In this document: one piece after another, positions 48,067-59,825 of the stretch | How positions within the stretch are numbered: position 1 is the first letter of the stretch | Layout: every line of letters begins with the position of its first letter | Assembly (NCBI RefSeq): GCF_025558425.1 | Contig: NZ_CP094718.1 | Location: 1,178,001 to 1,242,000 of the forward strand | DNA: 64,000 nucleotides | Direction: 5' to 3' | Source: Staphylococcus sp. IVB6240 | GTDB taxonomy: Bacteria > Bacillota > Bacilli > Staphylococcales > Staphylococcaceae | Notes under the pieces: model-generated | The model's input: the letters and a program-made list of their open reading frames with translations, nothing else | What the model was told of the DNA's origin: nothing | Database searches by the model: none | Program-made: the position numbers and the translations under genes

Positions 48067-49014
48067 ATGAAATCAATCATTTCTTATGCATATCAACATG
48101 CACATCCCTACAAAAATAAAAAAAGCATATATAATATTATCATAGGTAAAAAGACCCATCAAACCTTTTTTGATGCAACCTCTTTAAATCTCTTAAGCCT
48201 TTTTGGAAGTATTCCAAATTTAAGCTTCAAAGATTTTGAAAATATCACTGAATCAGAACACGATATGAACTTATTACTACCCACATCGTCATCTGTAACA
48301 TACACCATGTTACAACATTCTTTTATAACATTGCAACTGCTGATTCAAACACTATCACAGGCACAACATCAAGAGATGCAGTTTATACCATTAACATCAC
48401 AAACCGACATTCATCAGAGAGTGCGTTATATATATTTATACATTAAAAAGCAACAAAGAGAAGAAACAGTAAAGCTTGAAATCCATGAACTTTTTGACCA
48501 ATTAAACAAAAAACATTCTCAAAGTATCGTACACTACTTTTTAACAGGTTATGATGAAACCATGTATACCATGCAGCAAGTGGCACAGATTAATAAAATA
48601 GATCATGACACTGTTTTTAAATTTTATTATCAAGACCTTATGTACATATATGAATTATTGTCAGATAAAGAACTTTTTCCTATTTTACACCATTGTTTAT
48701 CATCATATTCACTTAGTCATACATTAGCACGAACAGAGTCTTTCCTTTTCCAAGGACTGACTGTCACGCAAATTGCAAACCGTATACATCTCACCGAAAA
48801 TACGATACATGATCATATTTTAGAATTATTTATGCGTGGCCATTTGACAAAATATGAAGATTTTTTAACAGATGATATAGAATCATTTTTAATTTTCTAT
48901 CAACAACAACCTTATCAACGGCTCCGTTTTTATAAAGAACATTTTGATCAGATGAGCTACTTTGAAATTAAACTTGCAATAGTTGGTTTATCGAAAGGAG
49001 CATTACATGCTTAA
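48067..49014 (+). CDS. RecQ-partner protein with C-terminal helix-turn-helix (YpbB type)
   Basis: A 315-residue protein with no clear catalytic motif. The C-terminal third contains a helix-turn-helix (TVTQIANRIHLTENTIHDHI near residue 235-255), matching the helicase-associated HTH of YpbB. ATG 48067 has TGAGG about 10 bases upstream. Its last 8 bases overlap recQ, so the two are coupled and may act together in DNA repair. The precise role is not known to me. Confidence 0.85.
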   Translation: MKSIISYAYQHAHPYKNKKSIYNIIIGKKTHQTFFDATSLNLLSLFGSIPNLSFKDFENITESEHDMNLLLPTSSSVTYTMLQHSFITLQLLIQTLSQAQHQEMQFIPLTSQTDIHQRVRYIYLYIKKQQREETVKLEIHELFDQLNKKHSQSIVHYFLTGYDETMYTMQQVAQINKIDHDTVFKFYYQDLMYIYELLSDKELFPILHHCLSSYSLSHTLARTESFLFQGLTVTQIANRIHLTENTIHDHILELFMRGHLTKYEDFLTDDIESFLIFYQQQPYQRLRFYKEHFDQMSYFEIKLAIVGLSKGALHA

Positions 49015-50380
49015 AGCTGCATTAAAACAGTATTTCGGTTTTTCACAGTTCAGAGAAGGACAAGAATCACTTATCCAAAGTATTTTAGAAGGTCATAACG
49101 CATTGGGAATATTACCCACAGGTAGTGGTAAAAGTTTATGTTATCAGCTCCCAACATACATTAAACAACAAACAACATTAATTATTTCTCCATTAATATC
49201 GTTAATGGATGATCAAGTAATGCAAATGAAAATGAAAGGGGAACGTCGTGTCGTTGCAATTCATTCAGGGATGTCTTCAGATGAACGACGTATGGCATAT
49301 CAACAACTTGATGATGCTTTATTTATATTTGTAAGTCCTGAATTCATATTACAACCACATCATTTATCACGTTTTCAAAATATACAATTAGGACTCATTG
49401 TACTCGATGAAGTTCATTGTTTATCTGAGTGGGGATTTGACTTCCGTCCTCACTATGCACTCATTCGAAAGGTAACTGATTTATATCAGTATATCCCTAT
49501 ATTAGCTTTGACAGCGACAGCCACGAAACATTTACAAGCCGATATCGAATTTGTCACGAAAAGATCTTTTAAGTTATTACAATCTGAAATGGATCGCCCA
49601 AATATATCTTTAGCTGTTAAACATATGGAAAGTTATCAAGAAAAAATCGATTGGGTTTTAGAAACCATTGCAACTTCCGGACCAACAATCATATACGTTT
49701 CGTCAAAAAAGGTATGTGTAGATATTGCTGAACAGATATATGCATCGGGATATCTAACCGGAATTTATCATGCGGACTTGAGTTATGAAGAGCGATATAC
49801 GGTTCAGCAACAATTTTTAAATAATGATATACGTATTATTGTTGCAACAAGTGCCTTTGGAATGGGTGTTAATAAACCTGATATTCGGACCGTTATCCAT
49901 TTTCATTTATCTAATAGTCCTTCTAGTTATCTACAAGAAATAGGTCGTGCAGGTCGTGATGGGCAACAGAGCCAAGCGATTGCACTCTATCAACCAGATG
50001 ATCAATATTTACTTGAAACACTTTCTTTGGCAAATACCATCACAGAAGAAGATATTCAATTATTTGAAGCTGGAACACTGATTGATCATGAAAAACATGA
50101 CATTCTTATGCTGTTAACACAACAATATTCAAACACAAAGCTCCACGAGATATTCCGACAAAATTTCCAACAAAAGTCAATCGCACTTCAATTTATGTTG
50201 AAATATGCTCATACAGGTTCTTGTCGCCGGAAACTACTTATGAATTATTTTGGTATGACAGTATTAACAAAAGATAATTGTTGTGATATTTGTGGCATCA
50301 CCCATACAATTTATGAAAAAAATAGAAAAAAAGTACTTAGAAAATTTACTTATAAAGAAAAATTAGAAAGTTTGTTCTAA
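49007..50380 (+). CDS. recQ: RecQ-family DNA helicase (short form)
   Basis: A 457-residue superfamily 2 helicase. Motifs: Walker A LPTGSGKSLCYQLP near residue 33-46, DEVH in VLDEVHCLSEWG near 130, TATA (motif III), SAFGMGVNKPDIRTVIH and QEIGRAGRDG (motif VI) near 305. A zinc-binding region is seen at the end (GSCRRK ... CCDICG). There is no winged-helix/HRDC extension, so it is of the short type paired with YpbB. AAAGGAG precedes ATG 49007. Confidence 0.92.
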   Translation: MLKAALKQYFGFSQFREGQESLIQSILEGHNALGILPTGSGKSLCYQLPTYIKQQTTLIISPLISLMDDQVMQMKMKGERRVVAIHSGMSSDERRMAYQQLDDALFIFVSPEFILQPHHLSRFQNIQLGLIVLDEVHCLSEWGFDFRPHYALIRKVTDLYQYIPILALTATATKHLQADIEFVTKRSFKLLQSEMDRPNISLAVKHMESYQEKIDWVLETIATSGPTIIYVSSKKVCVDIAEQIYASGYLTGIYHADLSYEERYTVQQQFLNNDIRIIVATSAFGMGVNKPDIRTVIHFHLSNSPSSYLQEIGRAGRDGQQSQAIALYQPDDQYLLETLSLANTITEEDIQLFEAGTLIDHEKHDILMLLTQQYSNTKLHEIFRQNFQQKSIALQFMLKYAHTGSCRRKLLMNYFGMTVLTKDNCCDICGITHTIYEKNRKKVLRKFTYKEKLESLF

Positions 50381-50540
50381 ACAACCCCGGAATGCTTTAC
50401 ACCACAATTTTAAACACGCTATAATCTATTTAAGAAGTATAATGAAAATAAGATTGAATGAAGGAAATGCGCACATTCTAAACACTTAGTTCTAAAGTAA
50501 GTTATCACGTATTTGTAGCGTAAAAGAAAGGATGAAAAAA

Positions 50541-51905
50541 GTGTCAAAAGATAATTTTAAAGATGAATTTGAACGAAATAGACAAGAAATCAATCCTAGT
50601 AAAGAAGATACATCACAGATTGATGACACAGCTAATGAACAAACTGATTCATTAGAAAACAAAAATATGCAGCATTTCCCACCACGTAATACACCAAGAA
50701 GACATCGTAAGCGTGTGCGTCACAATGGAAATGCACAAGAATCAAAATCAACGACTGACTCAGATGATAAACAGAAAGATGCACATAAGAGTGTGGCTGG
50801 TACTACAGGTGCAGGAGCTACTGCTTCAAAAGACATAAAGCAGTCTCCTAAGTCTGAAGTAAAACAACAACCTAAAGATAACAATAATAAGGAGAAAGCT
50901 GCTGGTGCGGGGGGTGCTGGTGCGGCTGCTTCCAAAAATTCGAATCAACCACCTAAATCTGAAACAAAACAACAACCTAAAAATGATAATAATAAGACGA
51001 CAGCTGCTGATACTGGAGTTGCTGGTGTTGCTGGAACTGGCGCGGCTGCTTCTAAAGATGTAAAACAATCTCCTAATTCTGAAACAAAACACCAACCTAA
51101 AGATAACAATAATAAGGCGAAAGCTGTTGGCGCGGGGGTTGCGGCAGGAGCTGGTGCAGGGACGGCTGCTTCTAAAAAGGCAAATCAATCACCTAAATCT
51201 GAAACAAAACACCAACCTAAAAATGATAATAAAAAAGCAAAAGCGGGTGCAGCTGCTGGAGTAGTCGGTGCGGCTGGCGCTGGCGCAGCTGCTTCTAAAA
51301 ATAATGCTGAAAAACCTAATACTACTGTTTCTAATGGCGCTGGTGGTGGCGGCTTCTTGATGCGTTTACTACCGATCATCGCGGCAATTTTACTTTTAGG
51401 TACGATTGCAATTTTTGGTGGTATGTATTTATTCAACCAAGATCAAGGCTCAAATAATAATGATACACAATTAACACAAAAAGCAGATAAAGATGATCAA
51501 AAAGCAGCTAAACAAAAAGCTGCCAAAGAGAAGGCCGAAAAGGAAAAAGTAGAAAAAGAAAAGGCTAAGAAAGAGCAAGCTGCTAAGGAAAAAGCAGAAA
51601 AAGAGAAAGCGGAAAAAGAAAGACAGGCACAATTAGCTGCAAATGAATCTGCAAACAACCAAGATACTAACAATCAATACACGGATCAAAATACAAATCA
51701 ACAGTATTCACAAGACCAACAACAGCAACAACAAGCACAAAATGCTGGAAATCAATCACATACTGTAGGTGGCAGCGAAAACTTATACCGTATCGCTATT
51801 CAATATTATGGTAGTGGATCACCTGAGAATGTAGAAAAAATTAGACAAGCTAATGGTATTAGTGGTAATAACATTAGTAACGGACAACAACTAATTATCC
51901 CATAA
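50541..51905 (+). CDS. ebpS: EbpS-like surface protein with tandem repeats and LysM domain
   Basis: A 454-residue protein like staphylococcal EbpS (elastin-binding protein). The N-terminal part is charged and disordered and begins [19 protein letters not shown]...RRHRKR follows near residue 45-60. Residues about 95-265 hold repeated units of 35-40 residues with a K/Q/P/N part and an Ala/Gly-rich part. One membrane helix lies at about 275-300, then a K/E-rich stretch, a Q/N-rich linker and a C-terminal LysM domain ([23 protein letters not shown]). GTG 50541 lies 10 bases after AAAGG; ATG 50532 is too close to it. The elastin-binding peptide described for S. aureus is not evident. Confidence 0.88.
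   Translation: MSKDNFKDEFERNRQEINPSKEDTSQIDDTANEQTDSLENKNMQHFPPRNTPRRHRKRVRHNGNAQESKSTTDSDDKQKDAHKSVAGTTGAGATASKDIKQSPKSEVKQQPKDNNNKEKAAGAGGAGAAASKNSNQPPKSETKQQPKNDNNKTTAADTGVAGVAGTGAAASKDVKQSPNSETKHQPKDNNNKAKAVGAGVAAGAGAGTAASKKANQSPKSETKHQPKNDNKKAKAGAAAGVVGAAGAGAAASKNNAEKPNTTVSNGAGGGGFLMRLLPIIAAILLLGTIAIFGGMYLFNQDQGSNNNDTQLTQKADKDDQKAAKQKAAKEKAEKEKVEKEKAKKEQAAKEKAEKEKAEKERQAQLAANESANNQDTNNQYTDQNTNQQYSQDQQQQQQAQNAGNQSHTVGGSENLYRIAIQYYGSGSPENVEKIRQANGISGNNISNGQQLIIP
50820..51300 (+). repeat. Tandem repeat region within ebpS
   Basis: Four related units, marked by the phrase TCTGAA at 50853, 50958, 51078 and 51198, so periods are 105, 120 and 120 bases. Each encodes a polar S/E/K/Q/P/N segment followed by an Ala/Gly-rich segment ending AAASK. 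The units differ at many positions, so they are old but in frame; copy number could vary between strains. Confidence 0.85.
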
Positions 51906-51916
51906 CGTGAAACTTT

Positions 51917-51960
51917 AAAAGAAGTATTATCTCATTTTGAAAGATAATACTTCTTTTTTG
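51917..51960 (+). terminator. Terminator after ebpS
   Basis: Perfect arms AAGAAGTATTATCT (51919-51932) and AGATAATACTTCTT (51942-51955), then TTTTT. Confidence 0.92.
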
Positions 51961-52290
51961 GTATTAACACATCATAAAGCTATGCTCTGAGAAACCGATT
52001 ATCAGTGTTTAAGGAGTAGGATTTTCGGCAGAACTATGAATATTTCGTCAAAATTTGAAATGCATTTTTATCATTGTTCGGTACTGCTAAAATCTTAATT
52101 GCTTTTGTCCTAGCCTTAGTATTGTCAAAACTTATTCATTTAGTTTAGTGGTAAAAATTGCTATAATGTTCGAGGATTAGATAGATTAAATGTACGTATA
52201 TACCATGCTAGTATGTGAATAGGAGGAAAGACTGTACTAAAATAGCATAATATGATGAGATCTTCATATTTTTTAGTTACAGTAACGAAG
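51961..52290. other. Leader and gap before ypdA
   Basis: About 330 bases. A GGAGGAAAG ribosome-site-like sequence lies at about 52221-52229 but opens no frame, and the ypdA start lies 60 bases further on. A short phrase at 51988-52010 recurs at 56409-56430 (see findings). No gene seen. Confidence 0.5.
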
Positions 52291-53277
52291 ATGAAAACGG
52301 TCGAAAGTATCATTATCGGTGGTGGACCATGTGGCTTAAGCGCTGCAATTGAACAACAAAAAAAGGGAATTGAGACACTCATTATTGAAAAAGGGAATGT
52401 TGTTGAAGCACTCTACCACTACCCAACACATCAAACATTCTTTTCATCAAGTGATAAGCTAAGTATTGGTGATGTTCCATTTATTGTTGAGGACTTAAAA
52501 CCTCGTCGTAATCAAGCACTTGTCTATTATCGCGAAGTTGTAAAACATCATCAATTAAAAGTCAATACTTTTGAAGAAGTACTGACTGTTCGTAAAATGA
52601 ATAATCACTTCACAATTACAACGACAAAAGATGTTTATCAGTGCCGTTTCTTAACGATTGCGACTGGTTACTATGGCCAACCAAATACTTTGGAAGTGGA
52701 TGGTGCAAACTTATCAAAAGTCATGCATTATTTTAAAGAGGCACATCCATACTTCAATCAAAACGTTGTGATCATCGGAGGTAAAAACTCAGCCGTAGAT
52801 GCGGCGATTGAACTAGAAAAAGCAAATGCAAACGTGACAGTGATTTATCGTGGATCAGAATATTCTCCTTCTGTTAAACCTTGGATTCTTCCAAACTTTG
52901 ATTCGCTTGTTCGTCGTGGTAATATCGATATGCATTTCGATAGTCATGTGACAGAAATTACCGAAACAAGCGTCACTTTTGAAACAAATGGCGTTTCCAA
53001 AACGATTGATAACGACTTTGTATTTGCGATGATAGGGTACCATCCAGACTATGATTTCTTACAATCTGTAGGTATTGAAATTAACGAAACAAATTTTGGT
53101 ACTGCACCTCAATACAACAAAGATACATTCGAGACAAATATTGAAAATTGCTATATTGCCGGAGTTATTGCAGCTGGTACGGATGCAAATAGTATCTTTA
53201 TTGAAAATGGTAAATATCATGGCGTCTCAATTGCACAAGATATCTTAACTAAAAAACAATCACCATTAGAATCATAA
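52291..53277 (+). CDS. ypdA: Bacillithiol disulfide reductase YpdA
   Basis: A 328-residue flavoprotein that reduces oxidised bacillithiol with NADPH. It carries the FAD motif IIIGGGPCGLSAAIE at residues 7-21 with the Cys of GGGPCG, a second dinucleotide fold VVIIGGKNSAVDAAIELE near 165-182, and ATGYYGQ near 128. ATG 52291 (MKTVESIIIGGG) gives the length I recall for the family but has only a weak ribosome site (ACGAAG). With BrxB (28218) it forms the bacilliredoxin pathway. Confidence 0.93.
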   Translation: MKTVESIIIGGGPCGLSAAIEQQKKGIETLIIEKGNVVEALYHYPTHQTFFSSSDKLSIGDVPFIVEDLKPRRNQALVYYREVVKHHQLKVNTFEEVLTVRKMNNHFTITTTKDVYQCRFLTIATGYYGQPNTLEVDGANLSKVMHYFKEAHPYFNQNVVIIGGKNSAVDAAIELEKANANVTVIYRGSEYSPSVKPWILPNFDSLVRRGNIDMHFDSHVTEITETSVTFETNGVSKTIDNDFVFAMIGYHPDYDFLQSVGIEINETNFGTAPQYNKDTFETNIENCYIAGVIAAGTDANSIFIENGKYHGVSIAQDILTKKQSPLES

Positions 53278-53283
53278 TATAAA

Positions 53284-53335
53284 AGCAAAAGTGAGAGGTA
53301 ATTGATCTTAAATGATCTACCTCTCACTTTTTATA

Positions 53336-53336
<1 letters not shown>
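53284..53336. terminator. Bidirectional terminator between ypdA and ansA
   Basis: Arms AAAAGTGAGAGGTA (53287-53300) and TACCTCTCACTTTT (53318-53331), perfect, followed by T. Confidence 0.9.
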
Positions 53337-55043
<1,707 letters not shown>

Positions 55044-55063
55044 GTTGAAAATGTGGAAATTTC

Positions 55064-55097
55064 TTGACAATTTCCATTATTTGTAAGATGTTATAAT
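55064..55097 (+). promoter_or_regulatory. rpsA promoter
   Basis: TTGACA at 55064-55069 and an extended -10 TGTTATAAT at 55089-55097. The spacing from TTGACA to TATAAT is 22 bases, longer than usual, so the extended -10 may carry most of the function. AAGGAGG (55111-55117) follows before the start. Confidence 0.55.
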
Positions 55098-55125
55098 TAT
55101 GTAGTATTACAAGGAGGCATATATG

Positions 55126-56307
55126 ATGACAGAAGAATTCAATGAATCAATGATCACAGACATTAAAGAAGGCGACAAGGTTACAGGTGAAGTACAACAA
55201 ATCAATGATAAACATATTGATGTTCATGTGAATGGTGCAAAGTTTAATGGAATTATTCCTATTAGCCAATTAACAACGCACCATGTTGAAGATGCCAATG
55301 AAGTTGTCAAAGTAGGCGATGAAGTTGAAGCATATGTAACAAAAATTGAAGTAGACGAAGAGAATGAAACTGGCAGCTATATCTTATCTAAACGCCAAGT
55401 TGAAGTAGAAAAATCGTATGCATCATTACAAGAAAAGCTTGATAATAATGAGACGATTGAAGCTAAAGTAACTGAAGTAGTTAAAGGTGGATTAGTTGTA
55501 GACGTAGGTCAACGCGGTTTCATCCCTGCATCACTCATTTCAACTGATTACATTGAAGATTTCTCTGATTATGAAGGGAAAGTACTTGAACTTAAAGTTG
55601 AAGAGTTAGATCCTTCAAATAATCGTGTCATCCTAAGCCGCAAAGCTGTAGAAGCAGAAGAAAATGCTAAGAAAAAAGAAGATCTTTTAAATAGCATTAA
55701 AGAAGGCGATGTTTTAGAAGGTAAAGTGGCACGTCTTGCAAACTTTGGTGCATTTATCGATCTTGGCGGCGTAGACGGATTAGTTCACGTATCTGAGTTA
55801 TCTCATGAGCACGTATCTTCACCGGAAGAAGTCGTTGCTGTGGGCGATACTGTCAAAGTAAAAGTACGCTCTGTAGAACCAGGCTCTGAACGTGTATCTT
55901 TATCAATCAAAGATACATTACCAAGCCCATTTGAAACAATCCAATCTAAGTTTAATGAAGGAGATATCGTAGAAGGTAAAGTGATGAGACTTGCTAGCTT
56001 TGGTGCATTTGTTGAAATTGGACCAGGCTTACAAGGACTTGTGCATATCTCTGAAATTAGCAACAAACATATTGGTTCACCAAATGAAGTGCTTGAGCCA
56101 GGTCAAGTGGTTGATGTGAAAATCTTAGGAATTAATCCTGCAGAGGAACGCATCTCACTTTCAATCAAAGCAGCTGCACCTGCTGAAGAAACGAATGAAG
56201 CTTCACAAGAAACAACAGAACAATATACATTATCTACAGATGATGAAAGCAACAATCCAACATTAGGGGATATGTTTGCTGACAAATTCAAAAACCTTAA
56301 CCTATAA
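55126..56307 (+). CDS. rpsA: 30S ribosomal protein S1 homologue
   Basis: A 393-residue protein with four S1 RNA-binding repeats at about residues 15-85, 100-170, 188-258 and 275-345, and an acidic, disordered tail ending LGDMFADKFKNLNL. This short four-repeat form is typical of low-GC Gram-positives; whether it is a stable ribosome part there is debated. The start is ATG 55126 (or 55123) after AAGGAGG. A terminator follows. Confidence 0.93.
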   Translation: MTEEFNESMITDIKEGDKVTGEVQQINDKHIDVHVNGAKFNGIIPISQLTTHHVEDANEVVKVGDEVEAYVTKIEVDEENETGSYILSKRQVEVEKSYASLQEKLDNNETIEAKVTEVVKGGLVVDVGQRGFIPASLISTDYIEDFSDYEGKVLELKVEELDPSNNRVILSRKAVEAEENAKKKEDLLNSIKEGDVLEGKVARLANFGAFIDLGGVDGLVHVSELSHEHVSSPEEVVAVGDTVKVKVRSVEPGSERVSLSIKDTLPSPFETIQSKFNEGDIVEGKVMRLASFGAFVEIGPGLQGLVHISEISNKHIGSPNEVLEPGQVVDVKILGINPAEERISLSIKAAAPAEETNEASQETTEQYTLSTDDESNNPTLGDMFADKFKNLNL

Positions 56308-56317
56308 TTTTAATGTC

Positions 56318-56367
56318 TCAAAACAGACTGAAAAGTTGTTCAGTACAGCTTTTCAGTCTGTTATTTT
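56318..56367 (+). terminator. Terminator after rpsA
   Basis: Perfect arms AACAGACTGAAAAG (56322-56335) and CTTTTCAGTCTGTT (56349-56362), then ATTTTG. Confidence 0.92.
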
Positions 56368-56904
56368 GTGCTATAGTTATTGAATTCATGATTGAGCTAA
56401 TGAGACATTGAGAAACTGATTAACAGTCTTCGAAAACCATTAAAAGGTGTCGAGATAATATCTTCAGCCACAACTTTTCATTCGATAAAACTAAAAAGTG
56501 ATATTCTCTGTACTCTGATTGGGCTCAACCCTTAACTACTCCTTTCACAACCTCTTCGTATTTCCCTTAATAATTAGGACCATGTTATAATGTGTGTAAC
56601 TTTGTTCAAAGGAATCAAATATGAAATTGAGATACTTTGCTTTTTAGATAGTCCAGAAATAAATGACGGATACAAAGATGAAGAGGTATTGATACATGGG
56701 ATAGCGTAGTTGTTCCCATCTAAGAAGAAGCATTTCCACAAATTTTAAAGGGACCAAGCTGCTATCTCACTCCATGAACATAGCACTTTAAAGAACTAGC
56801 AAAGACTTACTTTGTAGAAACATAATCTTTTTCAAAAACGATATTTCTACGTCACTATTGTTATGCTAGAATGAAAAAGATATTTATAGAGAGGAAGAAC
56901 ACAC
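56368..56904. other. Non-coding gap between rpsA and der
   Basis: About 540 bases without a supported open frame; stops are frequent in all frames. It contains a repeat phrase (56409-56430) shared with 51988-52010, a CATGTTATAATGTG stretch near 56582 that could be a -10, and a 17-18 base imperfect inverted repeat (56700-56717 / 56750-56766) that could fold as RNA. A likely promoter for der lies near TGTTATGCTAGAATG (56859-56873). Confidence 0.5.
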
Positions 56905-58215
56905 ATGACAAAACCAGTAGTGGCGATTGTAGGTCGTCCAAACGTTGGAAAGTCAACAATATTCAATAGAATCGTTGGCGAACGTGTCTCTATTGTTGAA
57001 GATACACCAGGAATTACACGAGATAGAATTTATGCCAGTGGTGATTGGCTCACACATGATTTTAATATTATTGATACTGGTGGTATCGAAATTGGAGATG
57101 CCCCATTCCAAACACAAATTCGTGCACAAGCCGAAATCGCAATTGATGAAGCAGATGTGATTATTTTTATGACAAATGTACGCGAAGGTGTGACACAAAG
57201 TGACGAAATGGTCGCTCAAATGCTTTACAAATCAAAGAAACCAGTTGTTCTAGCTGTAAACAAAGTAGACAACCCAGAAATGCGTAACGATATCTATGAC
57301 TTCTATACACTAGGCTTTGGTGAACCTTATCCATTATCAGGCTCACACGGACTTGGGTTAGGGGATTTATTAGAAGCTGTTGCAAAACACTTCAAACCAG
57401 AAGAAGAAGATCCATATGATGATTCTGTTATCAGACTATCATTAATCGGTCGTCCAAATGTTGGGAAATCAAGTCTTGTCAATGCTATTTTAGGTGAGGA
57501 ACGTGTCATTGTTTCAAATATCGCAGGTACAACACGTGATGCGATTGATACCGAATACAGCTATGAAGGTCAAGATTATGTCTTAATAGATACTGCCGGT
57601 ATGCGTAAAAAGGGGAAAGTATACGAAACAACTGAAAAATATTCCGTATTACGTGCCTTAAAAGCCATTGAACGCTCTAATGTTGTATTAGTTGTACTCG
57701 ATGCCGAAACAGGTATTATCGAGCAAGATAAACGTGTCGCAGGCTATGCGCATGAAGAAGGTAAAGCAATTGTAATTGTTGTAAATAAATGGGATACGTT
57801 AGAAAAAGACAGTAAAACAATGAAACGTTTTATGGATGATATTCGTAATAACTTCCAATTTTTAGACTATGCGCAAATTGCCTTTGTTTCTGCAAAAGAG
57901 GGAACTCGTCTTCGTACTTTATTCCCACTTATTAATGAAGCGAGCGAAAACCATAAAAAACGCGTACAAAGTTCAACATTAAATGAAGTCATTACAGATG
58001 CGATTTCTATGAATCCGACACCAACAGATAAAGGTCGTCGCTTAAATATTTTCTACACAACACAAGTTGCAATTGAACCACCAACATTCGTTGTATTTGT
58101 AAACGATGTAGAATTAATGCATTTTTCATATAAACGTTATTTAGAAAATCAAATTCGTAGTGCTTTCGGATTTGAAGGTACGCCCGTTCACATTATTGCA
58201 CGTAAGCGAAATTAG
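56905..58215 (+). CDS. der: Ribosome biogenesis GTPase Der (EngA)
   Basis: A 436-residue GTPase with two tandem G domains, needed for 50S subunit assembly. G1 motifs GRPNVGKST (near residue 10) and GRPNVGKSS (near 182), G3 DTGGIE and DTAGMR, G4 NKVD and NKWD, and a C-terminal KH-like domain from about 350. Full length. GAGAGGAAG precedes the ATG. gpsA follows 21 bases after, the usual order. Confidence 0.96.
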   Translation: MTKPVVAIVGRPNVGKSTIFNRIVGERVSIVEDTPGITRDRIYASGDWLTHDFNIIDTGGIEIGDAPFQTQIRAQAEIAIDEADVIIFMTNVREGVTQSDEMVAQMLYKSKKPVVLAVNKVDNPEMRNDIYDFYTLGFGEPYPLSGSHGLGLGDLLEAVAKHFKPEEEDPYDDSVIRLSLIGRPNVGKSSLVNAILGEERVIVSNIAGTTRDAIDTEYSYEGQDYVLIDTAGMRKKGKVYETTEKYSVLRALKAIERSNVVLVVLDAETGIIEQDKRVAGYAHEEGKAIVIVVNKWDTLEKDSKTMKRFMDDIRNNFQFLDYAQIAFVSAKEGTRLRTLFPLINEASENHKKRVQSSTLNEVITDAISMNPTPTDKGRRLNIFYTTQVAIEPPTFVVFVNDVELMHFSYKRYLENQIRSAFGFEGTPVHIIARKRN

Positions 58216-58236
58216 AATAACGGAGGGTGAGTGGAG

Positions 58237-59235
58237 ATGACTAATATTACTGTTTTTGGGACTGGAAGTTTCGGTACTGCACTCGCAAATGTTCTTGCAG
58301 GTAACGGTCACAATACATTGATGTGGGGTAAAACTGCTAAAACTGTTGATGAGATAAATACAAAACATACAAATCACGCTTATCTAAAAGATGCAGCGAT
58401 TCATGAATCAGTATCGGCAACAACAGATATTCAAGAAGCTGTCGATCATGCAGATATTTATTTGGTAGCAATACCTACTAAAGCTATTCGTACAGTATTA
58501 TCACAAGTTGATGAACGATTAACTTCAAAGAAACAGTTCATTCATGTTGCAAAAGGTATTGAGAATAAAACATTTAAACGTGTCTCAGAAATGATTGAAG
58601 ATGTCATTTCTCCAGATCATAATGGGGGCGTCGGTGTATTGTCAGGCCCGAGTCACGCTGAAGAAGTAGTCATTAAACAGCCGACAACTGTTGCAGCAGC
58701 TTCAAGTTGTCCTGAATTATGCAAAACCATTCAAGACTTATTTATGACAGATTATTTACGTGTCTATACGAATGAAGACTTGATTGGAGTAGAAATTGGT
58801 GGTGCATTAAAGAATATCATTGCGATTGCAAGTGGTGTGCTTGCCGGTCTAGGCTACGGTGACAATGCCAAAGCAGCACTGATTACACGTGGTTTAGCCG
58901 AAATCACACGTCTTGGTGTTAAATTAGGTGCTGATCCACTGACTTTCCAAGGCTTAGGTGGGATTGGTGACTTAATCGTAACATGCACGTCTACTCATTC
59001 ACGTAACTACTCACTTGGTTATGCACTTGGTAGTGGTAAAACATTACAAGAAATACTCGATGAGATGAACATGGTGGCTGAAGGTGTTTATACAACTGAA
59101 TCTGTTTATCATTTAGCAAAACAAATGAACGTTGAAATGCCAATTACTTCAGCACTTTATCATGTATTATTTGAATCACAACCTGTACAAGAAGCGTTAA
59201 AAGATTTAATGGGTAGAACAAAAAAATCAGAGTAA
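58237..59235 (+). CDS. gpsA: Glycerol-3-phosphate dehydrogenase (NAD(P)+)
   Basis: A 332-residue enzyme that makes sn-glycerol 3-phosphate for membrane lipids. It has the Rossmann motif [11 protein letters not shown] near residue 7-17, the GPSHAEEV block near 139, and [13 protein letters not shown] with the catalytic Lys near 190. I chose ATG 58237 (MTNITVFG), placed after GGAGGGTGAGTGGAG; a GTG at 58231 lies within that site. Confidence 0.95.
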   Translation: MTNITVFGTGSFGTALANVLAGNGHNTLMWGKTAKTVDEINTKHTNHAYLKDAAIHESVSATTDIQEAVDHADIYLVAIPTKAIRTVLSQVDERLTSKKQFIHVAKGIENKTFKRVSEMIEDVISPDHNGGVGVLSGPSHAEEVVIKQPTTVAAASSCPELCKTIQDLFMTDYLRVYTNEDLIGVEIGGALKNIIAIASGVLAGLGYGDNAKAALITRGLAEITRLGVKLGADPLTFQGLGGIGDLIVTCTSTHSRNYSLGYALGSGKTLQEILDEMNMVAEGVYTTESVYHLAKQMNVEMPITSALYHVLFESQPVQEALKDLMGRTKKSE

Positions 59236-59360
59236 TTTGGTCCATTTTTTAAAATTTAGGATAATCTAACCCTAAAAACATATCAAAATGCGATGAAACC
59301 GGTGTTTTTCGCACATAAATCATTGCAGATATACCTATTGTTGTGTTAAAGTCATACCAT

Positions 59361-59381
59361 AATGATAAATGAGTTATCATT
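59361..59381 (+). promoter_or_regulatory. Inverted repeat in the hup leader
   Basis: AATGATAA and TTATCATT form a perfect 8-base inverted repeat around ATGAG, just before the hup ribosome site (AAGGAGG, 59393-59399). Sequence resembles half-sites of Fur-family boxes but the spacing (5) does not fit the usual core. It could be an operator or an RNA hairpin. Confidence 0.45.
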
Positions 59382-59410
59382 ACATAACCTTTAAGGAGGC
59401 GAACTTGGAC

Positions 59411-59683
59411 ATGAACAAAACAGACTTAATCAACGCGGTTGCTGAACAAGCTGACTTAACTAAAAAAGACGCGAGCTTAGCAGTTGATGCCGTTTTTGAA
59501 TCAATTCAAAACTCATTAGCTAAAGGTGACAAAGTACAATTAATCGGATTCGGTAACTTCGAAGTACGTGAACGTGCTGCTCGTAAGGGACGCAACCCAC
59601 AAACAGGTAAAGAAATCGACATCCCTGCAAGCAAAGTACCAGCTTTCAAAGCGGGTAAAGCTTTAAAAGACGCAGTTAAATAA
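59411..59683 (+). CDS. hup: DNA-binding protein HU
   Basis: A 90-residue histone-like protein with the HU fold: helical N-terminus [21 protein letters not shown], the signature [24 protein letters not shown] in the DNA-binding arm (residues 46-69, split here in description) and a basic C-terminus. It bends and compacts DNA as a homodimer. ATG 59411 matches the family; the upstream TTG 59405 is closer to AAGGAGG and would add two residues. A compact terminator follows. Confidence 0.95.
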   Translation: MNKTDLINAVAEQADLTKKDASLAVDAVFESIQNSLAKGDKVQLIGFGNFEVRERAARKGRNPQTGKEIDIPASKVPAFKAGKALKDAVK

Positions 59684-59695
59684 TTCTTTTATCTA

Positions 59696-59729
59696 CAAAA
59701 AGCCTACATTTTCATGTAGGTTTTTTTGT
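59696..59729 (+). terminator. Terminator after hup
   Basis: CCTACAT (59703-59709) and ATGTAGG (59714-59720) around TTTC, preceded by AAAAAG and followed by seven T. Confidence 0.92.
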
Positions 59730-59825
59730 TTGTAGTATATTTAATCGTTGTTTCGGGTAATTCGCATTTTAATTTTTAGGGGTTAGTGTTAATATAGATA
59801 GTGACTAAATTGAGAGGTGGCTCAC

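Noticed and set aside
50826..51188. Long antisense frame opposite ebpS, rich in Ser, Arg and Phe
   Set aside because: It mirrors the biased codons of the repeat region on the other strand; a shadow of ebpS.
50820..51300. Regular repeats considered as a CRISPR array
   Set aside because: The whole region is in frame and translated, the units are imperfect, and no cas genes are nearby.
56957..57480. Repeated GRPNVGKS coding segments in der taken as a duplication
   Set aside because: Two tandem G domains are the normal structure of Der.
59361..59381. Palindrome before hup read as a Fur or PerR box
   Set aside because: The half-sites resemble such boxes but the centre is five bases rather than the usual one to three, so the assignment is not supported.
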